Below, in pieces: positions 35,071 to 45,142 of a DNA stretch of 64,000 nt. This DNA comes from Hemerocallis citrina (lineage: Eukaryota; Streptophyta; Magnoliopsida; Asparagales; Asphodelaceae). Position 1 is the first letter of the stretch. Every line of letters begins with the position of its first letter. The notes below the pieces were generated by a model that worked only from the letters and a program-made list of their open reading frames with translations, was not told where the DNA came from and ran no database searches. The position numbers and the translations under genes were made by a program. The DNA lies in the NCBI GenBank assembly GCA_017893485.1, contig CM030368.1, positions 179,471,654 to 179,535,653 on the forward strand, read 5' to 3'.

Positions 35071-35273
35071 GCAGGTGGCTAACCTGGCTTCCATAACATT
35101 CCGGGTATTTGGCCATGATTCATTACGAAAAACTTGGATTTGTCATGTATTGATGAAGTCATCATCGTTACTACATAAGAAGTGATGGCTCATGCAAGAA
35201 GGATTGTGAGAAAGGAAGGATTCCTTGTAGGCATATCATTTGGAGCAAACTTAGCTGCATGCTTAAAGGTTGC
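35071..35273 (+). pseudogene. Cysteine synthase-like (OASTL family) exon, broken
   Basis: By eye the frame reads AGG(stop)PGFHNIPGIWP(stop)FITKNLDLSCIDEVI, then EVMAHARRIVRKEGFLVGIS and FGANLAACLKVA. This matches the family blocks GGKPGPHKIQGIGAGF, PKNLD...DEVI and EGLLVGISSGAA of PLP-dependent O-acetylserine (thiol)lyase / cyanoalanine synthase enzymes. Three in-frame stops (GGK to GG-stop, GAG to P-stop, one after VTT) rule out function as seen. A copia element is inserted right after KVA with GTTGC on both sides. Only this exon is found on the plus strand, so it is a gene remnant. Confidence 0.75.
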
Positions 35274-35473
35274 CGTTGAAAACAGATTTGGGGGAAATCT
35301 TTTTTATTCTTCTTGTTTTTTATTCTTTACAGTATACATCTATATATAAGGATTACAATCTTGGAGGAGAAGAAAGGAGATTGAGAGAATATTGAGGGGT
35401 GAGAGATTTGGGAATCTGTTTCCTATAGATTAGGAAACAGAATATACATATTACTACTTACTATATTTCAACA
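35274..35473 (-). repeat. Copia 3' LTR (200 bp)
   Basis: The plus strand runs CGTTGAAAACAG to TATTTCAACA. The first base is C instead of T when compared with the other LTR. It contains CTATATATAAGG (near 35340), a possible TATA box read on the minus strand. Confidence 0.9.
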
Positions 35474-35480
35474 CTCCCCC

Positions 35481-37353
35481 TCAAGTTGGTGCATAGATAT
35501 TGAACATGCCCAACTTGTCAATAAATTTCAAGAAGAGCTGACTCGATACTGCCTTAGTCAGGATATCTGCGAGTTGATCTTTTGACTTCACTTTAGATAT
35601 CTCAATGACTTTCTCATCCAATTTCTCCTTGATGAAGAATCTATCCACCTCTACATGTTTCGTTCTATCATGTTGAACTGGATTGGTGGCAATATCATAT
35701 GCTGCTTGACTATCACAATACACCTTCATAGGTTCATTCAGACCACAACCTAAGTCCTGCAACAAAAGTTTCAGCCATAAAGCTTCCGCTATACATAGAG
35801 CTACTCCACGATACTCAGCCTCTGCACTAGAGCGTGCAACAACATTCTGCTTCTTGCTTCTCTATGTAGCTATATTTCCTCCAACAAAGGTGAAGTATCC
35901 TGAAGTGGAGCGCCTATCAATTATAGATCCTGCCCAATCAGCATCAGTATATGTCTCAACCTTCAAGTGACCATGTTTCGCAAATAGGACCCCTTTTCCT
36001 GGAGCAGACTTAATATATCTCAGAATTCTCATCACTGTATCCATGTGATGTTCCTAAGGTGCATGCATAAACTGACTTACCATACTTAAAGCATATGATA
36101 AATTTGGCCATGTATGCGCAAGATACATCAGTCGTTCAACCAATCTCTGATATACTTCCTTATCACAAGGCACATGATCAGGTTCGTTACAAAGTTTCAA
36201 TCCTTCTTCTAATGGTGTACCAATCGGCTGACAAGCAGACATTCCAGTTTCCTTCAATAAATCGAGAGCATACTTTCTTTGAGACATAAATACACCATTT
36301 CTCGAGCGAGAAACTTCAATACCAAGAAAATATCTCAAAGGGACAAGATCCTTCATTTCGAACTCTTGTGACAAGTAGCTCTTTAATGTCATTCTCCCAT
36401 CAGGATCATTTCCAGTTACTATCATATCATCCACATATATAATGAGAACAGTAATCTTACCTTCTTTCCTTTTCAGGAATAAGGTATGATCTGAATTACT
36501 CTGACAATATCCGAATGTCCTTATTGATTTTGTAAACCTCCCAAACCAAGCTCTTGGCGACTGTTTGAGACCATATAGCGCCTTCCTCAATTGACACACT
36601 TTATTACTGTGTTGGATTGGTCTGTTCAACCCTGGTGGAAGATCCATATAAATCTCCTCTGTCAATTCCCCATGCAAAAATGCATTCTTCACATCAAATT
36701 GCTCTAACGGCCAGTCAAGATTTGCAGCAAGTGACAGTAGGACTCGAACAGTATTGAATTTTGCCACAGGTGCGAATGTATCTTCATAATCATTTCCATA
36801 TGTTTGAGTATATCCTTTGGCAACCAGCCTTACTTTGCATCGCTTTATTAAACCATCGGACTTATACTTCACTGTATAAATCCATCTACATCCTACTGGC
36901 TTCTTCCCTGCTAGCAGCTCGACTATCTCCGAAGTCTCATTCTTTTTCAAGGACTTCATCTCCTCATCCATAGCTGCTTTCCACCTTGGATCAGTAAGGG
37001 CTTCCTGCACACTGTTAGGAATAGATACAGTAGATAATTGATTTACAAATGACTTATTTGATTTTGACAAGCGGTGAGTGGATACATAATTACTCATGGG
37101 ATATTTGACGTTACTAGCTAGTGGGATCAGGTTCATAAGTGGGTTTTGGAATACCTCTGTTAGTACGGTGCAGGAGTTCTCTTCTAGGAGCTTCGGACAA
37201 CGATGACGATTGGTTTTGGGGTTCTGACGGTTCACTCTCACTGAGATTTGGTACTGGTTGCAATTCTTTCAGAGGGTCTTCTTCAAGAGGAGCTTCTTCT
37301 TTTGGTTGCACTTCTTCGTGCGGGTCTTCCTCTCTTGTTAGGTCTTCATTCAA
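35481..37353 (-). pseudogene. Copia reverse transcriptase and RNase H (broken)
   Basis: The frame 37241-36054 holds the RT: PRWKAAMDEEMKSL, CRWIYTVKYKSDGLIKRCK, LVAKGYTQTYGNDYEDTFAP, FDVKNAFLHGEL and the catalytic IYVDDMIVTGND box. It ends at a stop near 36054 within the conserved SYALSMVSQFMH region. The next frame, 36044-35862, has DADWAGSIIDRRSTSGYF. RNase H ends in 35765-35481 with VYCDSQAAYDIA, TKHVEVDRFFIKE and DQLADILTKAV. The separating stops and shifts are few. Upstream, 37353-37241 is the low-complexity Glu/Pro linker usual before copia RT. Confidence 0.88.
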
Positions 37354-38332
37354 GTGTTCGCCATTATTTGTATCAAGTTGTTCGTTCTGCTGGTAATTAC
37401 TTCTTCATACCCAAGAGTCTGAACTTCACTAACCCTTTCATCATACCCAAGAGTCTGAACTTCACTTCGGTACTCCCCTTGAAGTTCAGTCGTAGAAGAA
37501 AAAAAATACATCTCATCTTCATGGAACACAACATCCATCGTCACAAATATCCTTTGAGTTGGTGGGTGACAGCACCGGTACCTTTTCTTGTCCTGTGCAT
37601 ATCCCACGAAAACACAGCGAACAGCTCGAGGAGTTAACTTATTGCGTTCATGTTGATGAAGATGAACAAATGCAACACACCCAAATACATGAGGTGGCAA
37701 GTTGACGACTTTTGGTGCATTCAAAGCTTCAGTTAATGCTTAAAATGGTGTGGGAAAGTTTAGGATACTAGAGAGAACTCGATTGATTAAGTATGCAGCA
37801 GAAGCAAGGGCTTCCTCCCAATAAATGAGTGGCATATTTCCATGGATAAGAGAAGCACGAACCACCTCGAGCAAGTATCTATTTTTTCTTTCTACAATCC
37901 CATTCTGTTGAGGTGTATATGAGTATGTAGTCTGGTGAACAATGCCGTGTTCCACCAAATATTGTTGCAGATTCGAACTAAGGTACTCTCTGCCATTATC
38001 ACTCCCAAAAACTTGAATCTGTGATTTATACTGAATCATAACATGCTTGTGAATTTTTTGAAACAAGCCACTAACTTCATTTTCGACTTCATCAAACAAA
38101 TCCAGGTTATACGAGTACAGTCATCAATAAATATCACAAATCATTTGGCTCCTCCAAATGTAGTGGTTTTAGATGGACCCCAAACATCAGAATGGATAAT
38201 CATAAATGGAAGAGGGCTTCTACATGGACTTGGAGGAAAAGAGACACGGTGACTTTTTGCGAGTTCACACAGATCACACCGAAAGGTAGAAATATATAAT
38301 TTCAAAAATAAACTTGGAAATAATTTCTTCAA
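37350..38332 (-). pseudogene. Copia integrase (broken)
   Basis: The zinc-binding end reads CDLCELAKSH. The core has the first Asp in MIIHSDVWGP, the second in FGSDNGREYLS and the Glu in QNGIVERKNRYLLE. The C-terminal part (FGCVAFVHLHQHERNKL, RAVRCVFVGYAQDKKRYRCC) is the standard copia integrase end. Frame changes occur near 38100-38140 and at 37730. A 27-bp-scale duplication repeats VQTLGY twice near 37405-37460. Confidence 0.86.
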
Positions 38333-38427
38333 ATAACCAAAAGAAGCATGCCATAGACGTCAATGCCACAGCCAAATATCTGATTTCTTCTTCTCATCTT
38401 CGGATTCTTCCACACTTAGAGCTTGAG

Positions 38428-39060
38428 TCAACTTCTTGAACTTTCAGATTCTAAATCTAGGTAATAGAGCTTCCCGTGTCTAACCCCATAACCAATCGGT
38501 TGGCAAGTCTGAATATCCTTAAACACACAATGTGAAGGCCAAAAGACTACAATACAATGCAAGCCAGTAGTTATTTGAGCAACAGATAATAGGTTAAAAT
38601 TCAAGGATAGGTTAAAATTCAAGGATAATAGGTTAAAATTTAATGTAAGGCAGTATCTAAGGTTAGGTTGTTTGTGAGAGGTATGGTACCCTCGCCAGTA
38701 ACAGTGACAGGATCACCATTAGCAGTGGACACAATTGATTTGGTGGAAGGTTGAAAATTTTGAACTTGTCTAGAATCAAAAGTCATATGGTCGGTAGCAC
38801 CCGAATCGATTATCCATGCATTATTCATAACAGAGCCAGAAATATTAAAAATCTTACCATCATTACCTGCAGCAGCACGATCAGTAACTCCACCTGCGAC
38901 AGTGGGTTGATTGCAAGTGTTCTCCTGAATATCCCTGCTATGATTCCAAATCTCCGGATAGCCGATAATCTTATAACAACGAGCTTTCGTGTGGCTAATC
39001 TTGGCACAATGAGTACACTTCCTTGACTTATACGGATATTGTCCTATAGAACACAACAAA
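38428..39060 (-). pseudogene. Copia gag end (zinc knuckle), protease and GAG-pre-integrase (broken)
   Basis: CTHCAKISHTKARC is a CCHC zinc knuckle of gag. NAWIIDSGATDHMTF is the copia protease active site (DSG). NLLSVAQIT and PIGYGVRHGKLYYL belong to the protease-integrase linker. Near 38590-38640 a phrase (ATAGGTTAAAATTCAAGG) is repeated three times and shifts the frame. The capsid part of gag is missing upstream. Confidence 0.82.
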
Positions 39061-39747
39061 CAACACAACAAGCAGAACCAATGATCCAAACACCAAACAA
39101 CAGACAGGATCAAAAAATAGCAAACGACACTCCTAAAAAATAGCACACACCAAAGGAGCACAACAGCAAGCGGCAAGAGCAGGGGAGTAGCGAGTTGGGG
39201 TTGGGTTCTGCTGTCGTCGAAAGGGGGAAAAAGGGAAGGAGCAGGGGGCAGAAGGCGACGGGAAGTGGAAGGAGTGGGGGGTGGGGGGGGGGGGGGGGGG
39301 GTTGCGAAGCTGGGGGTCGAGGTCGTCGACGGGAAGGGGGCTAGTGTGGTCGGGGATTGACGGGAGAGGAGGGAACAACAATGGGTTTCGATTCAGGGCT
39401 GAGGTCGAGCGGGAGGGCAGCTCGACGGACAGGGAGGGGGTTTTGGTGTGCTGGGCGTCGACGGAGGAGGATGGCGATGAGGGGGGGTCACCGGAGTAGG
39501 GGGAAACGGTCGGGGAAGATGGTCGGAAGGTGGGTTAGCTAATCGGGGTGGACGTCAGGGGTTGAGGTCGGGGTTGGGTCTGATCGGGGAGAGAGAAAAT
39601 GTCGAGGAGAGAGAAAGAGGATAGAGGAGGTCGGGTTTTCGGGGTTTGGTCGGGATCGGGGTATGGTCGGGATCGAATCAGGATGGAGGTGTCAGATCCG
39701 ATCACCTCCTTCTCTTCTTCTTCTTCAACTAGTCTAGATTTGGTGGG
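39061..39747 (-). other. Copia leader lacking capsid gag; G-run
   Basis: About 690 bp lie between the primer site and the zinc knuckle, where some 200 codons of capsid-type gag would be expected. Instead there is low-complexity Pro/Arg-coding and CT-rich sequence on the minus strand, plus an 18-base G run on plus (39284-39301). I see no gag motif. Either gag was deleted or this family uses a different leader. Confidence 0.6.
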
Positions 39748-39759
39748 GCTCTGATACCA
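39748..39759 (-). other. Copia primer binding site (Met-tRNA type)
   Basis: GCTCTGATACCA on plus, i.e. TGGTATCAGAGC on minus, abuts the 5' LTR and is complementary to the initiator Met-tRNA 3' end. Confidence 0.85.
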
Positions 39760-39959
39760 TGTTGAAAACAGATTTGGGGAAAAATCTTTATTATTCTTCT
39801 TGTTTTTTATTATTTACAGTATACATTTATATATAAGGATTACTATCTTGGAGGAGAAAAAAGAAGATTGAAAGAAGATTGAGGGGTGAGATTTGGAGAA
39901 TCTTTTTCCTATAGATTAGGAAACAGAATATACATATTACTGCTTACTACATTTCAACA
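39760..39959 (-). repeat. Copia 5' LTR (200 bp)
   Basis: The plus strand runs TGTTGAAAACAG to CATTTCAACA, directly next to the primer site. It is the partner of 35274-35473. Confidence 0.9.
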
Positions 39960-40484
39960 GTTGCCATTTTCAGTATTTCTTGTAGTTTAAACAATAGGGA
40001 ATGGAATACCATTGTCGAACAATTTGATTGTTTACCACATGCAAAACTACTTTGAGATTCCATGCATCTAAACTCTCTGGCTTTTTGATTGTTCACAGGT
40101 AGAGAGTTGAAAACGAAGGGAAGATGATAGTTACTATTTTCTGAAGTGGTGGTGAAAGATATATAAGTTCCCAATTGTTCGACGATGTTAAGGATGAATG
40201 CGCGAATATGAGTTTCGTGTAGATTTTACACTTTGCACCTCTGTTCACTGAAAGCTGAATGTTCAATAAATCACAAATTGTAACATATTTGCTAAACATT
40301 TCTCTTAATTTGGAGCATTGTAAGCACCATAGCAGAATAAGCAGACAACTATTTGTTTGACAAATTGCAACTAACACATTTTTACCTTTTGTCAGTGTAA
40401 ACACCACGTGAATAATGACCGTCATATTTCTTTAAAAAATAAAATAAAATATGATCTTCTTTTCCCTGCAAAAAGAGCAACCTA
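39960..40484. other. Host flank downstream of copia and of dioxygenase gene
   Basis: It begins with the GTTGC target duplication. It contains a minus-strand patch near 40087-40145 reading KIVTIIFPSFSTLYL, which resembles the IVVIFPSFGERYLS block of cysteine synthases but lies on the opposite strand to the exon at 35071. The rest is AT-rich, with the 3' flank of the dioxygenase gene at the right end. No complete gene. Confidence 0.4.
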
Positions 40485-42628
40485 TCAGTTCTTTGTCTTC
40501 ATCTGATCCAAAGTGCTCTTCCCATCAAGTTTGGCAGATAGAACCAATTTTATGTAGCTCCCACTGTTTAAGGTTTTATAGTACTTTTCAGTTCCTTCCA
40601 CAAGCTTTGGAAGAGGGCCTATCGGTTCATCGAAATTCATGTTGTGAAATGTAGCGATCGACAATCGTTCATTATCTGGATTTATAACCGCTCTATGCTC
40701 GATACTCTTGTATCTCCCATTAGTCAGTATCTATCAAATAAACAAAAAGGATTAACTATGGTATTGATAAAACTGACACAACTCTCAATGCATTGATGGA
40801 TGCCTGAATTATTATTTGCACGGGATCGGATCTTTGCCAGTTCGTATCTGATATCATCAACTATACAACAGAAAATAATGTATCTATCTAAAGACAGTGT
40901 TGGTTTAAGTACTATAGAAAATCAATGAAAGTTTACCTCAACAACATCACCGATGTTAACAATAAAAGCACCAGGAATCGGTTTTATGGGGAGCCATCTA
41001 CCATTTCTTTTAATTTGAAGACCTTGCACTTGATTGACTTGAAGGAGCAAAGTTAATCCCACTGCATCAGAATGAGGTGAAAGACCCAACACTTTGTTTG
41101 CATGAAGGCATGGAGGATAGTAATTTATCCTTACAGATTGAAAACACTCGGTAAAACGGTTAGTAAATTCTTCTTGATGGAGATCCAAATTCTTGGCCAT
41201 CAATCCTAACAAACAATCTGCAACTTTCTTCAATTCGGCTGAGTATTTGTCCAATGTGTCCCTATTAATATAGTTAATTTATGCCTTAGGAAGGATCCCA
41301 AACAGCCAAAAATTAAGATATATAGAGATATATGTTGTATGTAGTACTATAATTTTAAAGAAAAAGGCAGCCTTATACTTATAGGAAGTGATTTCTTCAG
41401 AGTTATTACAATCACTTACTTTATAGGATATCTACATTGTTTACTTTGTTTTAAATCTCATAAGAGCATCCCACTATCGTTTGCTAAATATGCATAATTT
41501 GCATATTTTGGCAAAATCACGTCCACTATCATTTGCTAAATATGCATTTATAGCAATAGAAATGAACAGTGGATTGCTAAATATAGATGATGGGTTTAGC
41601 AATTGCTAAATATAGAAGACGGATGATGATGTTCTGTATGCTAATTTTTTTAATTTTTTAATATTGTCGGACAGAAGATCCGTCAACTTCTTCATAATTT
41701 TTCTCGCAAAAATTACTAAAATGTCATTCAAATTAAAATTTTAAAATAAAATTCGGATGGAAGAAGAACATCCGTCCGACAACTTCTTCCAACTTTTTTT
41801 TCCAAATATTACTAAAATGCCATTGAAAATTACGAAAATGCCATTTATATAAATTTAGAAAAACAAAAAAAATATATTTGAGAGAAAAATTTGGCACCAA
41901 CGATAGCAGCGCTCTCCCTTCATTTCTATTTGCTAAATGCTAAATATGCATATTTTAGAGTAAACGATAGTGGATGCTAGCTCTCATATGTATGCTAATA
42001 AAATATCAAATAGTTTGAACATCTTTTGTCATGCTTCAAGTGTTTGTAAAAATAAACAGTTTTTCGATAATTTTATAAAATTGATACCATGCAATGCATT
42101 GGTGAAAAACCTCCAAATGACTTGAATCTTTTGTAAACATGCATTCTCTGACATACGATGAACAATGCAAATCTTCAATATAGAGTCCCGCTGTGTGAAT
42201 GACACTGCCCTATATGCTCTATATGAGAGAATTTTCCTCTAGTTTACCTTCCTCTATATTTATATACTTTTAGTTATCTCAACTTGACTACTAAGCAAAC
42301 TTCTTTTAATAAAAATTTATATAACCAAGCCCGGATTAATCAAATAAAACTACTTGCAATTTCTTCGGCTGGATTATTACCTAAATGTGGGAGGATGAGT
42401 AGGCCAGAATCTCATGTCCCGAAATTTGGCTGGTTGAGTTAGGAGATAATACATATCTGCCCAGTCCAACTCCTGGTCCTCTGAGACGACGAATGCTTGG
42501 CCATAGCCTTGAATGTCTCCTGACAATTGCGCGACAGATTTCTTACTCTCTAGAGGCAATCGAAAGAACTCTTGAATGTCAGTCTTCATCTTTTCAATGA
42601 CTTCGCCAGGTACTCCATGGTTTATAAG
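40485..42628 (-). CDS. 2-oxoglutarate/Fe(II)-dependent dioxygenase, last three exons
   Basis: Three exons join in frame with GT-AG borders: 42628-42381, 41261-40937 and 40730-40485 (stop 40487-40485). They encode 272 residues; the family is usually about 350-360, so an N-terminal exon of roughly 80 codons is missing. The first exon here opens at LINHGVPGEVIEKM, normally preceded by GFFQ. Catalytic residues are intact: PHSDAVGLTLLLQ (His and Asp), SIEHRAV (distal His) and NERLSIA (Arg-x-Ser for 2-oxoglutarate). It is most like plant SRG1 / S-norcoclaurine synthase 1-like soluble oxidases; the substrate cannot be told. Intron 2 (41262-42380) carries a MITE-like element. The open, well-spliced exons suggest a real gene. 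Confidence 0.85.
41463..41983. mobile_element. MITE-like element in dioxygenase intron
   Basis: The left end GAGCATCCCACTATCG and the right end, read in reverse as GAGCTAGCATCCACTATCG, form imperfect terminal inverted repeats, with TTTGCTAAATATGCA-type sequence inside both. A third internal copy of CCACTATCATTTGCTAAATA lies near 41520. The length is about 520 bp with no ORF. Flanks TAA/TCA or TCATAA/TCATAT give no clean duplication. The GAGCATC start with a 3-bp TAA-type site recalls PIF/Harbinger (Tourist-like) MITEs, but the superfamily is not settled. Confidence 0.65.
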
Positions 42629-43092
42629 CTGTAAATTTAGACAAATAGTTCTAAATGCATTAATTATTAACGAACCTATGCAGCAAGGAAACATCCTTAT
42701 ACAATAGCATTATACAACTTTTTTTTTAAAACTGATAAGGAGGGTCTCCCTTGTCAGGCCTACTCTCATTATTCATTCCCCAGCTAGCTTACATGTTTCA
42801 TTGTAATGTAAAAGTAGTACCGACTATGTAAAACAATTAGCATTACGTCAAAAGGACTTGAATAACGCACTAGAGCATTTTTAAACAAAAATTAAAATTA
42901 AGTGAAAAAAATGAGTAACTTTCAATATATTTAAATGTAATCTGGGTTAAACAAATTAACAGAGGTTTCGGTAGAAAATGATAAGTTTCCGCTTGGAGTT
43001 AAGAACTATTGAAATCCCGAGTTTACCTTTCTTTCGCCACTTCTTGATTCAGCTAACTCCTCCTCATCCAAGGAAGTATGAACAGTGCCACA
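42629..43092 (-). other. Intron or 5' flank of dioxygenase gene
   Basis: A good acceptor (TTTACAG on minus) ends at 42629-42635, so this is intron 1. I searched it for the missing N-terminal exon (LPVIDF- and ACKEWGFFQ-like coding) and saw none. The intron probably continues into the retrotransposon nest at 43093 onward, or exon 1 is lost. Confidence 0.55.
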
Positions 43093-43627
43093 GGTTAAGC
43101 AACACCAGCCCAATAGCCAAGTCTGAATTTATTGTCCAAACTCAAAGGTAATTTAGAGCCCAATTGCTAGAAAGAATTTTCTAGAGAAATCCTTAAATAA
43201 TATCTAGATATTTATAAGTTGAGAAAAAAATTAGAAAATTCTAGAGGGGAAGACATTTGGGAAGATAATAAGATATTTTGGTGGAATGATCTAGAGGATA
43301 AATTGTAACCGTTAGATTAAATGTGTGTTGACACAATCCTAGTCATTGCTTAAGGAGGTGCCACTAGCATAAATAAGGGGTAAGTTTTTCCATTTTGCAA
43401 TCAAGAAGTAGTGGCAAAAATAAGTAAGACAATAAATCTTGAGAGGTCTTGAGAGGTTATAGAAAGTGTGAGTGTGTTGTAAAAGTGTTTTCTTAAAAGA
43501 CTTATATATCTCTTCAAATTGAGAATATTGTTTTTCTTCATTATGGGTATAATACAAGTAATTTGTTCACTTGTTTGTATCCAGTATTAGTGCATTTAGA
43601 ATTGTGTGCTCCAAACTTTGCTCAACA
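43093..43627 (+). repeat. Copia 5' LTR (about 535 bp)
   Basis: The end GCTCAACA at 43627 is clear because the primer site follows. The start is placed at GGTTAAGC (a mutated TGTTGAGC) from terminal symmetry only. CATAAATAAGG near 43366-43378 may be the TATA box. Confidence 0.55.
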
Positions 43628-43629
43628 AT

Positions 43630-43641
43630 TGGTATTAGAGC
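43630..43641 (+). other. Copia primer binding site
   Basis: TGGTATTAGAGC, one base different from the usual Met-tRNA site TGGTATCAGAGC, lies two bases after the LTR end. Confidence 0.8.
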
Positions 43642-43749
43642 AGGACGGCCAGGGATCAGTTTTGTTGGAGCTATCTTGAGTAGTGAGAACTTTGCTGCTC
43701 TGCAAGTTCATTAGTCAAGTTTGTTCGGTATAGTCAAAGTCTTGCCAGC

Positions 43750-45142
43750 ATGATGGGTAACCTTCAAGTAGTTGGAGGAATCGAGACGCTCAACAACCAA
43801 AACTACAACACGTGGGCAACGTGCAAGGAGTCCTACCTACAAGGTCAAGACCTTTGGGAGATTGTCGGTGGCAGTGAAGTTACACAACCGGTGGCAGAAG
43901 ATACCAATGACATCTTGCGAAATTGAAGATTAAGGTAGGCAAGGCGATGTTTGCTTTAAAGACCACGATTGAAGAGAAAATGTTGGAGCACATTCGGGAT
44001 GCCAAAACACCGAAAGAAGCATGAGACACTTTTGCTACACTCATTTCAAAGAAGAATGATATAAAACTGCAACTTCTTTAGAACAAGCTGCTATTAATGG
44101 TGCAACACGACATGTCGGTCACCTAATACATTCACAAGGTGAAGTTAATATGTCGTGAAATTTTAGAGTTAGATTTGATGAATGCTATTGAGGAAATCAT
44201 GATAAAAAGAATAATTATCTGTGGTTTGAGACCTGAACACCGAGGATTTGTTGTTGCAGTTCAAGGATGGTCGACACAACCATCACTTATTGAGTTTAAA
44301 ATTTTACTTTCCTGTCAAGAAGCTATGGTTAAGCAAATGAGAGGACTCTCATTGAAGTTTGAGGAGGAAGCCCTCTACACCAACAAAAGCAAAGGCAACT
44401 TCAAGCAGCATGCCAGAGGCAGATCTAAAATGAATGGTGAGAAGAAAAAAAAAGTCATCAAGGAGAGAGAGGCTCTCGTCTAGGGGGAGCTTCAAAGAAT
44501 CGCGATAATAGTAGAAGGTTCGATGGCGATTGTTACAACTGTGGGAAGAATGGTCACATGGCAAAAGATTGTTGGTCCAAGAAAAGCATGCTGAACGTAA
44601 TGCTGCTACCTCCCATTCTAAGGAGAAAAGAGAAGATGATTGGGATGATGAAACTCCTGCTCTCACAGCTACATCTGAATAGATTGACCATGAGAATGGT
44701 TGGATCGTCGACTCTGGCTGCTTGAATCACATGACAGGTGATAAGCAGAAGTTACAGGGCTTGTCAGAATACAAGAGAAATCGGGTTGTGGTGATAGCGG
44801 ATAATTCAGGATTACCGATTACTCACATCGGTAAGATAGTAGTTGTACCCCGGTATAGTTATAATCAGGTGCTGCTCCCAGATGTTTATCATGTTCTTGG
44901 AATGAAGAAAAATCTTATTTCACCGACACAATTAACATCATCAAGTTACTATGTCTTGTTTGGTCTGCAAGAAGTGAAGGTGTATAAAGACTTCAAGATG
45001 TCAGAAAAGCTGACGATGGAGGGACGACGATTGGAGTCAATATACGAGATGTTAGCAGAGTCTTCATGTGTAGACAAGATAAGAAAGAAAGATACATCAG
45101 ATTTATGGCACATGAGGTTGGGCCATGTTACCTATTCTAAGT
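43750..45142 (+). pseudogene. Copia gag, protease and GAG-pre-integrase (broken)
   Basis: Gag starts MMGNLQVVGGIETLNNQNY and includes YLQGQDLWEIVGGSEV, GKAMFALKTTIEEKMLEHI and GLRPEHRGFVVAVQGW. The zinc knuckle CYNCGKNGHMAKDC lies at about 44533-44575. Protease has [15 protein letters not shown] (DSG). The pre-integrase part ends [15 protein letters not shown], where the solo LTR enters. Stops or shifts occur near 43923, 44022, 44124 and 44480. The style matches Tnt1-type plant copia polyproteins. Confidence 0.87.

Larger units (their letters stand above)
35274..39959 (-). mobile_element. Complete Ty1/copia element (4686 bp), GTTGC duplication
   Basis: Two 200-bp LTRs (35274-35473 and 39760-39959) bound it. 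Perfect GTTGC repeats flank it at 35269-35273 and 39960-39964. The minus-strand order is LTR, Met-tRNA primer site, short leader, zinc knuckle and protease, integrase, RT, RNase H, purine tract (AACTTGAGGGGGAG) and LTR. This gag-protease-integrase-RT order defines copia. The RT wording hints at the Ivana/Oryco or a related clade, but I cannot fix it. Multiple frameshifts and the near absence of gag make it non-autonomous. The two LTRs show roughly fifteen differences by hand alignment. Confidence 0.9.

Noticed and set aside
42985..43100. Missing first exon of the dioxygenase (minus-strand phrase LDEEELAESRSGERK before a GTAAAC)
   Set aside because: It lacks the expected GFFQ end and family motifs such as the PVIDF region; the splice phase to LINHGV is not supported.
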